64,000 nucleotides of DNA from Paenibacillus sp. G2S3 (GCF_030123105.1 NZ_CP126095.1:4774001-4838000); one strand, 5' to 3'. Shown: positions 41,440 to 51,141, counted from the first letter of the stretch. The notes: generated by a model not told the origin, from the sequence alone. Numbers and translations are program-made.

Positions 41440-43200
41440 TTATTTTTTACTAGCGGAAATATACCAGTCATTCACTTCCTTAGTAATTTGATCCCCACCA
41501 GATTTCTTCCAGTTAGCCACCATCGTGTCGAACTCTTCGATAGGAGATTGACCATAAATGATCTTGGAGTACGTTTGGAGTACCAGTTTCTTCAATAACT
41601 CATTCTTGGATTTCATGGTTTCGGTCAGAGGTCCTTGGAAGTAATTCTTCATACGGATATCCTTCTGCTCCATGACGATCTTCATCGCTTCAATGTTCTC
41701 CGGTTTACGAACCGCAGCGGTTGCAATCTCATACGGTGTTTCCGGCGTATCACCGTTTGCCAGCTTGCTCATTGTTTCTGCGTACAATCCTGGCTCACGA
41801 GCACCATCAAAAGTAAGGGAATAGTAGATAGGCTCAACCAAATGTGTACGATCACCATAGCCTGGGAATAGATCTGGATATTTCGCTGGATCTTTGACTA
41901 CAGTACCATCTGCTTGCTTGGCATAGTCATAACCTTCAGCAAAGCCATTTTCGAAAATGCTACCCTTTTGTGGATTCGCCCAGTTATCGAATAAGAAGTT
42001 ATAATAACGCAGCAATGCTTCAGGATTCTTCGAATCCTTATTGATTAGCATCCATCCGTTAACAGACGGATTACCACTTTGTGTTCCTATTTTGCCATCA
42101 GGACCTGCCGGAATAGCATAAGCTTTATATTTGGCACCAGGAACGTTGTTCAGCAGATCGCCAAACGGCCAGTCAGGAAGCCAGTTACGGCCTACAATTG
42201 CACCCGCTTGACCTTTGGTGAATTGTTCATAGCCACCATTTTCATCGACAAGACCTGCATCTTTGGTGATGTAGTCTTTTTCCATCCATGTCTTCAGTGT
42301 AGTAAGCGCCTGCTTAGCACCTGGATCGATCGAACCGTAGCTCAGCGTACCATCTGCACCTTTGTTCCATTGTTCTGGCAGTGTACCGAAATCACCGAAC
42401 AACCAGCTAATATCAGCAATCCAGTTCAAGTAAGTGTTTTTGAAACCCGTCGCAAGACCAAGCGTATCCTTCTTACCGTTGCCATCAGGATCTTTGTTTA
42501 CAAAAGCGTCCATGATGGTCTCAAAATCAGCTAGTGTCTTAGGAGCCTGCAGACCCAGCTTATCCATCCAATCTTGACGCAGCCAGAGCACCATGTCGTC
42601 ATTATAAGCGTAATCCAGAACCGGAAGCGCCATAACCTTGCCATCGCGTGTTACTGGTAACAATGTATCCGGATTAAGCTCCATACCCTTCTTATATACA
42701 TCGCCAGCATACTTGTCGATCAATCCACCAACATCTGTGAACTGTCCGGAGTCAATCAGCATATTGACCGTTTCCATATCGCCGCGGTAAGTGATCACGT
42801 CCGGCATTTTATCACCTGAAGACAACATAAGTCTAATCTTCGTCTGATAGGCTTGGTTGGTGTCGGTGACAACCCAATCATATTTTACATCAATGCCTAG
42901 ATTATCTTTCATGTAAGTGTTAAGTACGTTGTTCTCCATACTCTCGCCGGTTTTATAGTAATAGTTGTTACCAATAGCCTTAACTGTTGTAAGTGTGATT
43001 GGCTCAACATATTTACTGCCATCCCAACCGGTTTCGTCAACATTACTTTTTGGCTGTGCCGCATTATCAGTGGTGCTGTTTTCTTTTTTTGTCGCATCGT
43101 TTGAAGCTGCCGGACTGTTGTTATTATTGCTTGAGCAAGCCGCCAGACTTAGCGTCATTATCGTAACCAGCATTATGTTGCTTATCCGTTTGTATTGCAT
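41440..43200 (-). CDS. Extracellular sugar-binding lipoprotein of an LplA/YtcQ-type ABC importer (586 aa)
   Basis: The N-terminus (MQYKRISNIMLVTIMTLSLA, then ACSSNNNN) is a lipoprotein signal with an Asn/Ser-rich spacer. The mature protein is a large family-1 solute-binding protein: YKTGESMENNVLNTYMKDNLG, GDKMPDVITYRGD, DWMDKLGLQAPKTLADFETIMD and GNPSVNGWMLINKDSKNPEALLRY are landmarks. Proteins of this size with a YesMN system import oligosaccharides from plant polysaccharides in Paenibacillus and Bacillus. The ATPase is not encoded here, so a shared MsmX-type ATPase probably powers it. Substrate unknown. Confidence 0.92.
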   Translation of the reverse strand: MQYKRISNIMLVTIMTLSLAACSSNNNNSPAASNDATKKENSTTDNAAQPKSNVDETGWDGSKYVEPITLTTVKAIGNNYYYKTGESMENNVLNTYMKDNLGIDVKYDWVVTDTNQAYQTKIRLMLSSGDKMPDVITYRGDMETVNMLIDSGQFTDVGGLIDKYAGDVYKKGMELNPDTLLPVTRDGKVMALPVLDYAYNDDMVLWLRQDWMDKLGLQAPKTLADFETIMDAFVNKDPDGNGKKDTLGLATGFKNTYLNWIADISWLFGDFGTLPEQWNKGADGTLSYGSIDPGAKQALTTLKTWMEKDYITKDAGLVDENGGYEQFTKGQAGAIVGRNWLPDWPFGDLLNNVPGAKYKAYAIPAGPDGKIGTQSGNPSVNGWMLINKDSKNPEALLRYYNFLFDNWANPQKGSIFENGFAEGYDYAKQADGTVVKDPAKYPDLFPGYGDRTHLVEPIYYSLTFDGAREPGLYAETMSKLANGDTPETPYEIATAAVRKPENIEAMKIVMEQKDIRMKNYFQGPLTETMKSKNELLKKLVLQTYSKIIYGQSPIEEFDTMVANWKKSGGDQITKEVNDWYISASKK

Positions 43201-43331
43201 TTTCTTCTTTTCCCCCTAGAACGTATTGAGAGCGCTTCCCCCTGCTCTACATATCAAACTATAATTCTCGATGAAAAATTTGGAAATACCCGATATTTGG
43301 TGCAGATACTAATTTTTTTATCTTTTTACTA

Positions 43332-44210
43332 TTACTCTTTAATCGCTCCTAATACGATTCCCTTCACGAAAAACCGCTGCAGGAATGGATAAATCAACAG
43401 TACTGGCAGCATGCCTATGAAAATCTGTGCAGCTTTCACTGTGCGCTGAGAGATATTCAGCAGATCACGAGGATTCGCAGTCAGCTTACTGAAATCCTGC
43501 GATACAATAACCGTCTGTAGGAATGTAGCAAGTGGATAGTTACGGTAATTGTTGATATATAGTAAACCATCAAACCACGCATTCCAGCTACCTACCACCG
43601 AGAACAACGACAATGTGGCAATGGAAGCCATAGCCAATGGGAGATACACACGGAACAGCACGGTAAAGTGCCCTGCTCCATCAATCAATGCAGCCTCCTC
43701 CAGCTCTTTTGGCGTAGCCTTGAAGAAATTCATGAGCAGAATCATATTAAATACTTGCACTGCACCCGGTAACACAAGCGCCCAGATCGTATCCATCATA
43801 TGCAAATTCCGTACGACCATATATAAAGGGATCATCCCGCCTGTGAACAGCATCGTGAAGACAAAATACCAAGCGTAGATGTTACGACTTTTGAGTACTG
43901 ACGAATCTTTAGATAATGAATAAGCGGCAAGGGTAATCACGCTCATGGTCATAAATGTACCCAGAATCGTCCGACCCACTGAAATAAAGAATGCACGCAA
44001 GAAATTGGGATTGTTCAAGGTTTTAGTGTAGGATTCGATATTAAAATCGACTGGCCAGAGTCCGACCAGATGAGCATTAGCCGGTGCGCTTGCGCTGAAG
44101 CTGATCGCTAAAATATGAATAATCGGTAGGATACAGAGCAGTCCAGCAATGACAAGTATGCAATAGTTAAGTATTGTGAACAGCTGGTATCCTCTTGTTT
44201 TGTAATACAT
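43332..44210 (-). CDS. Carbohydrate ABC permease, LplC/YtcP type (292 aa)
   Basis: Six membrane helices; the EAA loop reads EELEEAALIDGAGHFTVLFR followed by VYLPLAMASIATLSLF, the MalG-like subgroup. The C-terminal QRFFVKGIVLGAIKE is typical of CUT1 permeases of the YtcP group. AGGAGG precedes ATG 44210. It lies 11 bases after the partner permease and about 130 bases before the lipoprotein gene. The pair should form the membrane channel of the importer. Confidence 0.93.
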   Translation of the reverse strand: MYYKTRGYQLFTILNYCILVIAGLLCILPIIHILAISFSASAPANAHLVGLWPVDFNIESYTKTLNNPNFLRAFFISVGRTILGTFMTMSVITLAAYSLSKDSSVLKSRNIYAWYFVFTMLFTGGMIPLYMVVRNLHMMDTIWALVLPGAVQVFNMILLMNFFKATPKELEEAALIDGAGHFTVLFRVYLPLAMASIATLSLFSVVGSWNAWFDGLLYINNYRNYPLATFLQTVIVSQDFSKLTANPRDLLNISQRTVKAAQIFIGMLPVLLIYPFLQRFFVKGIVLGAIKE

Positions 44211-44221
44211 CCCTGAACCTC

Positions 44222-45172
44222 CTAGAATATTTTATAGTCCGCCAATTTGTATGCCACTCTGTAACCAACCACTATGAGTAAAAAGCCAACCAATGATTTA
44301 AACACGCCAACAGCCGTAGCGAAGCTGTACTGGCCATTTAATATACCAGTCCGGTATACAAACGTATCAATGATATCGCCTTTATCGTAAACTAGCGGGT
44401 TATACATATTAAAGATTTGGTCAAAACCAGCGTTAAGAATATTACCAATAGCCAAAGTCGCAACGACAATGATGATAGGTACCAGCGATGGAATCGTTAC
44501 GCTTAGCGTCTGTCTCCAACGGTTCGCACCATCTACCTCCGCCGCTTCATAGAGAGATGGATTCACTCCGGCTAACGCTGCCAAATAGACGATCGTACCA
44601 TACCCAAATTGTTGCCACACATCGGTCACCACCACGATAAATCGGAACCAGTTGCCGCTGGCTAGAAATAGGATGGGCTCCATGCCAAACCAATTCTGTA
44701 ATACGGAATTAATCATCCCGTCGGCGGATAACATATCCGTCAAGATGCCTCCGAGAAATACCCAAGAGATGAAATAAGGTAAGTATACGAGCGTTTGCAC
44801 CGTTCTTTTAACCGAATTTCTCCGGACCTCATTCAACAGAAGCGCAAATGTAAACGGCACGATGACATTCAATATAATTTTCAAACCGGCGATCAGAACG
44901 GTATTAACGATAACTTTCTTACTGTCCGGGTATTCAAACATAAAGCGAAAATGTTCAAGTCCAACCCATTTCGATCCCCATATTCCGTCATAAGGCTTGA
45001 AGTCTTTGAAAGCGATCACAAGTCCTCCAAGTGGCAAATAACCAAAGATGAACTGAAGCACAACAGCAGGTATCAACATTACATGGAGTGGCCATGTTCG
45101 TTTTAGGAATCCTTTCAGCCAGGGCCGTGAGACCAGTGTGCCTTTTACATTCATCTTTTTTGCTGTTTCCAT
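44222..45172 (-). CDS. Carbohydrate ABC permease, LplB/YteP type (316 aa)
   Basis: Six membrane helices after a basic N-terminus (KGFLKRTWPLHVMLIPAVVL). The EAA loop is LYEAAEVDGANRWRQTLSV followed by IPSLVPIIIVV, the MalF-like LplB group. ATG 45172 has GAGAGG nine bases upstream; in-frame ATGs at 45178 and further up lack good spacing. It is the first gene of the importer operon and diverges from the sensor kinase gene at 45335, whose response regulator presumably activates it. Confidence 0.92.
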   Translation of the reverse strand: METAKKMNVKGTLVSRPWLKGFLKRTWPLHVMLIPAVVLQFIFGYLPLGGLVIAFKDFKPYDGIWGSKWVGLEHFRFMFEYPDSKKVIVNTVLIAGLKIILNVIVPFTFALLLNEVRRNSVKRTVQTLVYLPYFISWVFLGGILTDMLSADGMINSVLQNWFGMEPILFLASGNWFRFIVVVTDVWQQFGYGTIVYLAALAGVNPSLYEAAEVDGANRWRQTLSVTIPSLVPIIIVVATLAIGNILNAGFDQIFNMYNPLVYDKGDIIDTFVYRTGILNGQYSFATAVGVFKSLVGFLLIVVGYRVAYKLADYKIF

Positions 45173-45334
45173 CCCCATAATCCTCTCTACCGTCATTTTT
45201 TTAGGATTGACATCTGCAACATCATCCTGCAATAGTAAGTATACAATCGCCTTATAAGGTCGTCTGCGCCGAGAATTTTGGAACAATGCCTGATTTTTTG
45301 TTTCCTTACTTCATGAAGCGAAGGAGTCGCAAGC

Positions 45335-47068
45335 ATGAACACACGCTTTAATACATTTACAAAAATCATCTCTTTGGTCCTGATCCTACTAATTCCACTC
45401 GTGGGACTATATTGGTTCTCCAACCAGACAAGCCTGCGCGTGGTCTCGGACGAAATTGAGAAATCGATGTACAAGGATCTTACATACTTTGCCGTGCAGA
45501 CTGACAATGTCGCTGGACAGCTCTCTAAAGGCGGACTCATCCTCAGCGAAGATATCAATGTACGCGCGCTCGAATTCATCGAAATTATGACACTGTATGA
45601 GCAGACTAATGAAAAGCTCAAAATTGATGACAAGCTGAAACTTGTAATCGCTTCCTCAACATGGGACACAACCCTTAGCATCTATGCCCCCGACACACGA
45701 ACTTTTGTTTCCTCCAATGTTTCCAATGTGTTTGACAACAACCAACTACGACGCAACTTCTCTCGGACTTGGAAAGTAACGACCGATGTACCCTCCTTCT
45801 ATCGTGGGCAGCAACGCTTTGTTCGTCATATTACCGAGCCATTTAATTCCTCCTTGGAGCAGGCGAAGCTAATTGTAGAAATGAGCTTTCCTGCCACGGA
45901 TTTGATCAAGGCGCTGGATCGTTTCAAAAAAGGAGGGAAAGGCGACCCTTTCTTTATTTCGTCCGATCATAGTGTGATACAAGCCATAGATGCGGATGAG
46001 AAGCTACAGAAAGAACTGATTGAAAAGATCGATTTGAAGGTGCTCGCTAAACATCCGTTCACTCGACTTACACTCTCCGGAAGCGAATACGCTGTCAGTT
46101 GCGTCTGGATGCCGGAGCTCAGACAATATCTGGTAGATTATTTGCCAATTCAGGATGTAGTGCGGCCGATTACAACAAACAGCTATTTATTCTACGGCTC
46201 GATTTTCTTCTTGCTTGTAGGTAGTACTATCGCAGCGTACTTTCTATACAACACCGTTCAAGTGCCTATTCGTGAACTTATTCGTGGAGTACGCAGAGTC
46301 AAACGTGGGGATTACACAACGATCAATGTCTTGCATCCAAATAACGAATTTCACTTTCTACTGGTCAGCTTTAATGATATGGCCACACAAATTGAACAGC
46401 TTATACAGAATGTTTACCTGGAGCAGATTGCTTCAAGGGACGCTAACCTGAAGCAGTTGCAATCACAGATTAATCCGCATTTCCTATACAATTGCTTCAC
46501 ACTCATTCGCAGTCTGACGCGACTAGGTGAGAAAGAGACGGTTATGCAGCTGACGATGCACCTCAGTAAATATTACCGCTATACTACCTATTCAGAGCGG
46601 CAAACGGCTGAGCTGAAAGAGGAGATCGATTTGGTTCAAAGCTACCTAGCCATTCAGGCGATCAAAGTTCAGGATTTAAAATACAAGATTGATATCCCCA
46701 GTGACTTTGCAGGGCTTAAGCTACCCCGTCTTATCCTTCAGCCACTGGTTGAGAATGCCGTATTGCACGGTATAGAACCGGTAGGCTGCGGAAGTATTCA
46801 TATCAGTGCCTATGTCAACGAAGAGTATAATATTATCGCAGTACAGGATGACGGTATTGGTCTTACGGAAGAAAAGCTTATCTCATTGCAGCGGCAAATT
46901 GCCTTTCCTCCTGTCGAAGATAAGGGCTGTGCTTTATGGAATACACGGCAGCGGATACAACTGCAGTTTGGGAAAGAAGCTGGGCTGCGTATTATCAGGC
47001 GGGAGGAAGGCGGAGTTGAGACCCAGCTGTACTGGCCTAATCAGTCAGATTACGATAGTGCCTCATAA
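45335..47068 (+). CDS. YesM-type sensor histidine kinase (577 aa)
   Basis: Membrane kinase with helix 1 (about residues 11-29), an extracytoplasmic sensor domain (about 30-285), helix 2 (about 288-308), HAMP linker (QVPIREL), and a His_kinase domain in which the phospho-acceptor His lies in QSQINPHFLYN. The ATP-binding part has LPRLILQPLVENAVLHG and DDGIGL. This class senses extracellular carbohydrates, sometimes through the solute-binding protein. AAGGAG precedes ATG 45335. The response regulator follows 27 bases later. Confidence 0.93.
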   Translation: MNTRFNTFTKIISLVLILLIPLVGLYWFSNQTSLRVVSDEIEKSMYKDLTYFAVQTDNVAGQLSKGGLILSEDINVRALEFIEIMTLYEQTNEKLKIDDKLKLVIASSTWDTTLSIYAPDTRTFVSSNVSNVFDNNQLRRNFSRTWKVTTDVPSFYRGQQRFVRHITEPFNSSLEQAKLIVEMSFPATDLIKALDRFKKGGKGDPFFISSDHSVIQAIDADEKLQKELIEKIDLKVLAKHPFTRLTLSGSEYAVSCVWMPELRQYLVDYLPIQDVVRPITTNSYLFYGSIFFLLVGSTIAAYFLYNTVQVPIRELIRGVRRVKRGDYTTINVLHPNNEFHFLLVSFNDMATQIEQLIQNVYLEQIASRDANLKQLQSQINPHFLYNCFTLIRSLTRLGEKETVMQLTMHLSKYYRYTTYSERQTAELKEEIDLVQSYLAIQAIKVQDLKYKIDIPSDFAGLKLPRLILQPLVENAVLHGIEPVGCGSIHISAYVNEEYNIIAVQDDGIGLTEEKLISLQRQIAFPPVEDKGCALWNTRQRIQLQFGKEAGLRIIRREEGGVETQLYWPNQSDYDSAS

Positions 47069-47095
47069 TTAGCTTACAGCAAGGAGGAACATGAA

Positions 47096-48742
47096 ATGCA
47101 CCAACTGTTAATCATAGATGATCAGACAGCACTTGCAGATGATTTAGCTGATATGCTTCCATGGCACGAAATAGGCGTCGACATTGTTCATAAAGCCTAC
47201 TCTGGACGTGAAGCACTAGAACTACTCTATGAACATTCAATAGACGTCGTTGTGACTGATATTTGCATGCCGGGAATGTCTGGGCTCGATCTCATTGCCG
47301 AAATCAAACGTAACTGGAAACATACTAAATGCATTCTGCTCACAGGTTTTGCCGATTTTGAATATACCAAGCAGGCGCTAAAGCTGAGATCCAGTGATTA
47401 TCTACTTAAACCTGTTGAAGACGAAGAATTAATGAGCTCCGTTCGCAAAGCACTAGACGAGCTTGAACAGGAGTGGCAGGAGATCATTTCGATCCAAAAA
47501 ATTAATTATACGCTTAGAGAGCAGCTCCCTAAGCTGCGGGAATATCTACTGCGAGATCTGATTACCGGCAAGCAGGACCCTGCCATCGGTCCACTTTCAA
47601 CAAAACTTCAACTGTATGAAGTCCCCATTACCAGAGGTGCTTCCTATAGCATGATGCTGCTGAGGATCGACACAACAGAAGGCGAGTACGATCAGAGTGA
47701 TGAAACACTCATTGAATATGCTCTGACTAACATTGCCGCTGAGCTGTTCGGCCCCCGTATGGTGCTATGGCATTGTACAGATATGCACGGATTTATCGTC
47801 TGCTTACTGTCAGACAAGTCCCTTCCAAATACGATGGAACCAACAAAGATAAGCGACGAAGAAGAACTCGACGTCTGGATTGAAACACAAGCCTTTCAGC
47901 TCCAACGTGCGGCTAAATCCTACTTAAAGGTGGGCGTATCCGTTCTAACGAGTAAAAGAGGCCAATTCCCGCAAAATATCCGGACCATGTATCAGTCCTC
48001 ACTGGCGAGTTTCAGGCATTTTATCGGAAGGGATACGGAATTGTTCATCTCACTAGCCAAGGATCCGAACCGCGGTGAAATGCAACAGCTAAATGAGCTC
48101 TACCTAACGCCGACCCTCGGCTTGCTGTTGGAAATGGGTCAATGGGAAGCAGCCAACGAGAAGCTGGCGGCAATCCTGAAAGAGCTGGAAGAAGAATGGC
48201 GAGACTCGCAAGAGCATATCCTTGAAGCTTATTTTGCCATTGCCTCTTCCATTTCTTCTCTTATTCATCGCACAAAAAAATGGCTGGCCGACACGATCGG
48301 TGAAGATTTCTACACCGTTACTAGCGGGCAGCCTATGCAAACAGTCGATGAGCTACGCAACTGGAGTGAACGGGTCATCGCCAGCTACCGCCGCTCGGTC
48401 AGCAGTGTGGAGAAGGATTCCCGAAACTCCATTATCCGCAAGGTTCAGGATTACATCGCGCAGAACCCGGGTACAGCTTCGCTACAGACGATCTCTTCAA
48501 GTGTATTTCTGAATCCTTCATATCTCTCGAAGATTTACAAGCTTGAGACTGGTGAAGGAATCAGTGAATATACGCTTCGTGTTCGTATGGAGAAAGCAAT
48601 CCTCTTGTTAGAGCAATCACCTGAAAAAATCTATGAAATTTCAAACCTGCTTGGCTATCAGAAACCCAGCTATTTCATTCATCTCTTCAAGAAGCATTAC
48701 GGCATAACGCCGCAGGAATATCGCAACAAACTCGGTTTATAA
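47096..48742 (+). CDS. YesN-type response regulator with AraC domain (548 aa)
   Basis: Receiver domain (about residues 1-120) with phospho-acceptor Asp55 in VVVTDICMPGM and the KP lysine (YLLKPVEDEE). A middle region (about 150-430) of unknown fold is common to YesN proteins. A C-terminal AraC-type double helix-turn-helix (about 445-548) has SSVFLNPSYLSKIYKLETGEGI and ISNLLGYQKPSYFIHLFKKHYGITPQEYR. It should activate the divergent importer operon in response to its kinase. An AAGGAGG site precedes ATG 47096. Confidence 0.93.
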   Translation: MHQLLIIDDQTALADDLADMLPWHEIGVDIVHKAYSGREALELLYEHSIDVVVTDICMPGMSGLDLIAEIKRNWKHTKCILLTGFADFEYTKQALKLRSSDYLLKPVEDEELMSSVRKALDELEQEWQEIISIQKINYTLREQLPKLREYLLRDLITGKQDPAIGPLSTKLQLYEVPITRGASYSMMLLRIDTTEGEYDQSDETLIEYALTNIAAELFGPRMVLWHCTDMHGFIVCLLSDKSLPNTMEPTKISDEEELDVWIETQAFQLQRAAKSYLKVGVSVLTSKRGQFPQNIRTMYQSSLASFRHFIGRDTELFISLAKDPNRGEMQQLNELYLTPTLGLLLEMGQWEAANEKLAAILKELEEEWRDSQEHILEAYFAIASSISSLIHRTKKWLADTIGEDFYTVTSGQPMQTVDELRNWSERVIASYRRSVSSVEKDSRNSIIRKVQDYIAQNPGTASLQTISSSVFLNPSYLSKIYKLETGEGISEYTLRVRMEKAILLLEQSPEKIYEISNLLGYQKPSYFIHLFKKHYGITPQEYRNKLGL

Positions 48743-48969
48743 GTCTAAACAAGAAAAACGCCTGACGTCGTCCTTGGAGGTAGAGTTACAAGCTGAGTAC
48801 ATCCGTAATTCCATACTCGTATCCATATACACCTTCGTAGTGAGGTTCCGCTTACGGACCGAATGACTTTATTTCGATGAAATGAGCACATATATTAGGG
48901 ACGGACCGTATTGCACTTATTCCTAATAACAAGCCCCTTCCCGGGTGATCTGGGGCGAATAACAGCGCT
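48743..48969. other. Intergenic region before the 52-bp repeats
   Basis: No gene, RNA or clear terminator of the response regulator was recognised. The open frames that enter the repeat from here are artefacts of the repeat (see that entry). Confidence 0.4.
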
Positions 48970-49385
48970 GGCTCATTTACGTTACCGGCGGCACATTGTA
49001 TTCGATTTTTCGCATACATTTGGCTCGTTTACGCTACCGGCGGCACATTGTATTCGGTTTTTCGCATACATTTGGCTCGTTTACGTTACCGGCGGCACAT
49101 TGTATTCGGTTTTTCGCATACATTTGGCTCGTTTACGTTCCTGGCGGCACATTGTATTCGGTTTTCCGCATACAATTGGCACATTTACGTTACCGGCGGC
49201 ACATTGTATTCGATTTTTCGCATACATTTGGCTCGTTTATGTTACCGGCGGCACATTGTATTCGATTTTCCGCATACATTTGGCTCGTTTATGTTACCGG
49301 CGGCACATTGTATTCGGTTTTTCGCATACATTTGGCTCGTTTACGTTACTGGCGGCATATTGTATTCGATTTTCCGTATACATTT
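48970..49385. repeat. Eight tandem copies of a 52-bp repeat
   Basis: Exactly eight head-to-tail units of 52 bases starting at 48970, 49022, 49074, 49126, 49178, 49230, 49282 and 49334. Each opens GGCTCGTTTACGTTACCGGC or a close variant, continues GGCACATTGTATTCG and closes TTTTTCGCATACATTT. Units differ at one to five positions; copies 4 and 5 differ most. TGTATTCG and CGCATACA within each unit are nearly complementary, so each can form a short hairpin. Because 52 is not a multiple of three and the unit lacks stops, three plus-strand frames stay open. I regard them as non-coding. Confidence 0.95.
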
Positions 49386-49560
49386 GTCCGTAGGCTCGAC
49401 TAAAACATGCATTTCGGAGGATATAAGTTCCGCTCGGTTTTTAGAATCTGACGGATGACTCCTCGTTTATTTCATGTCTCCTGCTTCTTCACGTTCACCC
49501 CTCCTTCCTCTTTCTTCGGAGTTATCCACATTTTTTGTATTGTATAATTTCCTAAACAAT

Positions 49561-49597
49561 AAAAAAAGATGCTTACAGCCATTTAGCTGTAAGCATC
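49561..49597 (-). terminator. Terminator of the aspartate kinase gene
   Basis: GATGCTTACAGC (49568-49579) is the exact complement of GCTGTAAGCATC (49586-49597), loop CATTTA. Seven A before it give a T-run on the minus strand. Confidence 0.93.
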
Positions 49598-49620
49598 CCT
49601 TTTTATTTCCCCAGCAGTTC

Positions 49621-50874
49621 TTATCGGCGATCCTTAGGACCTCCGACGAAAGCCTGCTCAGTTGTATCAAGATTGTAGGCGGTATGAAGCGCCTGTATGA
49701 TAGATGGCAAATTGCCTGATTCAATAACGCAAGATACTTTGATCTCAGAAGTGCTGACCATCTTGATGCTTACACCCTCTTGGGAGAGTACATCAAACAT
49801 TTGAGCAGCTACCCCTGGATGGCTGACCATACCAGCACCAACGATAGATACCTTCACCAGGTTATCCTCGGAGGTAACTTCACGATAAGGCAAAGTTTTA
49901 TGAATTTCTTTAATAACTTCCTTCGCCCGATCCAGCTCATCAAGAGAAACTGTAAATGAGAAGTCAGCCTGCTCATTCTGTACACCACTTTGTACGATGA
50001 TATCTACGTTAACGCCCTCTTCAGCGAGCTTGCCGAAGACCTGAGCGAGTACACCTGGTACATCAGGAACTCCAAGAATACTGACACGTGCTACATTCTT
50101 ATCAAATGCAATACCACTAACTACGATTCCCTGCTCCATGCTTGTTTCCTCCTTCACAACGGTACCTTCATTATGATTAAAGCTCGATCTAACGACCAGC
50201 TTAACTTGATGACGCTTAGCGTACTCCACTGCACGTGGATGTAATACAGCTGCTCCCAGATTGGCAAGCTCTAGCATTTCATCGTAAGAGATTTCCTTCA
50301 GCTTACGTGCCGTCTTCACGATACGTGGATCTGTGGAGTAGATACCATCTACATCGGTATAGATCTCACATACGTCTGCTTCAATAGCAGCAGCCAATGC
50401 TACGGCTGTAGTGTCCGAACCACCACGGCCTAATGTGGTAATCTCACCGTCCACAGTCATCCCCTGAAAGCCTGCAACGATCACGATCTGTTCACGTTCC
50501 AAAGACGCTAATACACGACGTGGGTCAATTTCATTGATGCGAGCTCTGCCGTGGGTTTCGTCTGTTCGGAATCCAGCCTGCCATCCTGTATAAGAAACTG
50601 CATTCCGCCCGATCCCATGCAGGGCAATGGACAATAGAGCGACGGAGATTTGTTCTCCTGTCGTCATCAACATATCCATTTCACGTGCGGGCGGCTGCCC
50701 GTTTAGTTGCTTCGCCGTATCGATCAAATCATCTGTTGTATCCCCCATTGCAGATACAACCACAACGCAGCGATGTCCCTCATCTTGCTTGTCTGCGATG
50801 CGCTTGGCGACGCGTTTCATTCGTTCAGTGTCGCCGACGGAGCTGCCTCCGAATTTCATAACATAAAGTGACAA
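49621..50874 (-). CDS. lysC: Aspartate kinase, LysC type (417 aa)
   Basis: Phosphorylates aspartate at the start of lysine, threonine and methionine synthesis, and of diaminopimelate for cell wall and dipicolinate for spores. The kinase domain starts VMKFGGSSVGD and has MTTGEQISVALL, GRGGSDTTAVALAAAI and YTDVDGIYSTDPRIV. Two ACT domains (about residues 270-417) carry allosteric sites: GVPDVPGVLAQVFGKL, NVDIIVQSG and SIKMVSTSEIKVSCVI. TTG 50874 has GGGGAG ten bases upstream; a GTG at 50886 abuts the site. No lysine riboswitch was seen upstream. Confidence 0.95.
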   Translation of the reverse strand: MSLYVMKFGGSSVGDTERMKRVAKRIADKQDEGHRCVVVVSAMGDTTDDLIDTAKQLNGQPPAREMDMLMTTGEQISVALLSIALHGIGRNAVSYTGWQAGFRTDETHGRARINEIDPRRVLASLEREQIVIVAGFQGMTVDGEITTLGRGGSDTTAVALAAAIEADVCEIYTDVDGIYSTDPRIVKTARKLKEISYDEMLELANLGAAVLHPRAVEYAKRHQVKLVVRSSFNHNEGTVVKEETSMEQGIVVSGIAFDKNVARVSILGVPDVPGVLAQVFGKLAEEGVNVDIIVQSGVQNEQADFSFTVSLDELDRAKEVIKEIHKTLPYREVTSEDNLVKVSIVGAGMVSHPGVAAQMFDVLSQEGVSIKMVSTSEIKVSCVIESGNLPSIIQALHTAYNLDTTEQAFVGGPKDRR

Positions 50875-51006
50875 AGTCCCATTCACTCCCCATATCGGTC
50901 TATGTAGTTGCTTCTAATCGGTTTCCCGCTTTAAATCAGTATAATACGAAAACAGTGCCTTGCGTTAATGGTTTCATAAAAAATTTATTAAATTTCTCCG
51001 CTGTAT
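50875..51006. other. Leader region upstream of lysC
   Basis: On the minus strand there is a -10-like TATTATACT near 50939-50947, but no lysine (L-box) riboswitch core was recognised. See the hairpin at 51007. Confidence 0.35.
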
Positions 51007-51036
51007 AAAAAAAGATAAGGGCAGCATCAACCCTTA
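51007..51036 (-). terminator. Second hairpin with T-run between efp and lysC
   Basis: On the minus strand TAAGGG (51031-51036) and CCCTTA (51016-51021) pair, with a TCTTTTTTT run at 51007-51015. It may be a back-up terminator for efp or an attenuator in a long lysC leader. Confidence 0.5.
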
Positions 51037-51111
51037 AGCTGTGCTTATTTTACTCATCTTCCAGTATTTTAATGTGAGGTTTCCTTAACACATTTATCCG
51101 TTACTTTTCAT

Positions 51112-51141
51112 AAAAAAACCTCCACCGTATAAACGGGGAGG
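51112..51141 (-). terminator. Terminator of efp
   Basis: On the minus strand CCTCCCCGT-loop-ACGGTGGAGG (51119-51141) is followed by seven T (51112-51118). It lies 36 bases after the efp stop. Confidence 0.88.

Noticed and set aside
48970..49385. CRISPR array
   Set aside because: The repeats are contiguous, with no variable spacers, and no cas genes are in the window.
48911..49458. Three overlapping plus-strand open frames in the 52-bp repeat as repeat-protein genes
   Set aside because: All three frames are open only because a stop-free 52-base unit shifts frame each copy. No ribosome binding site or codon bias supports any of them.
50875..51111. Lysine (L-box) riboswitch before lysC
   Set aside because: The characteristic conserved L-box core was not found in the upstream sequence.
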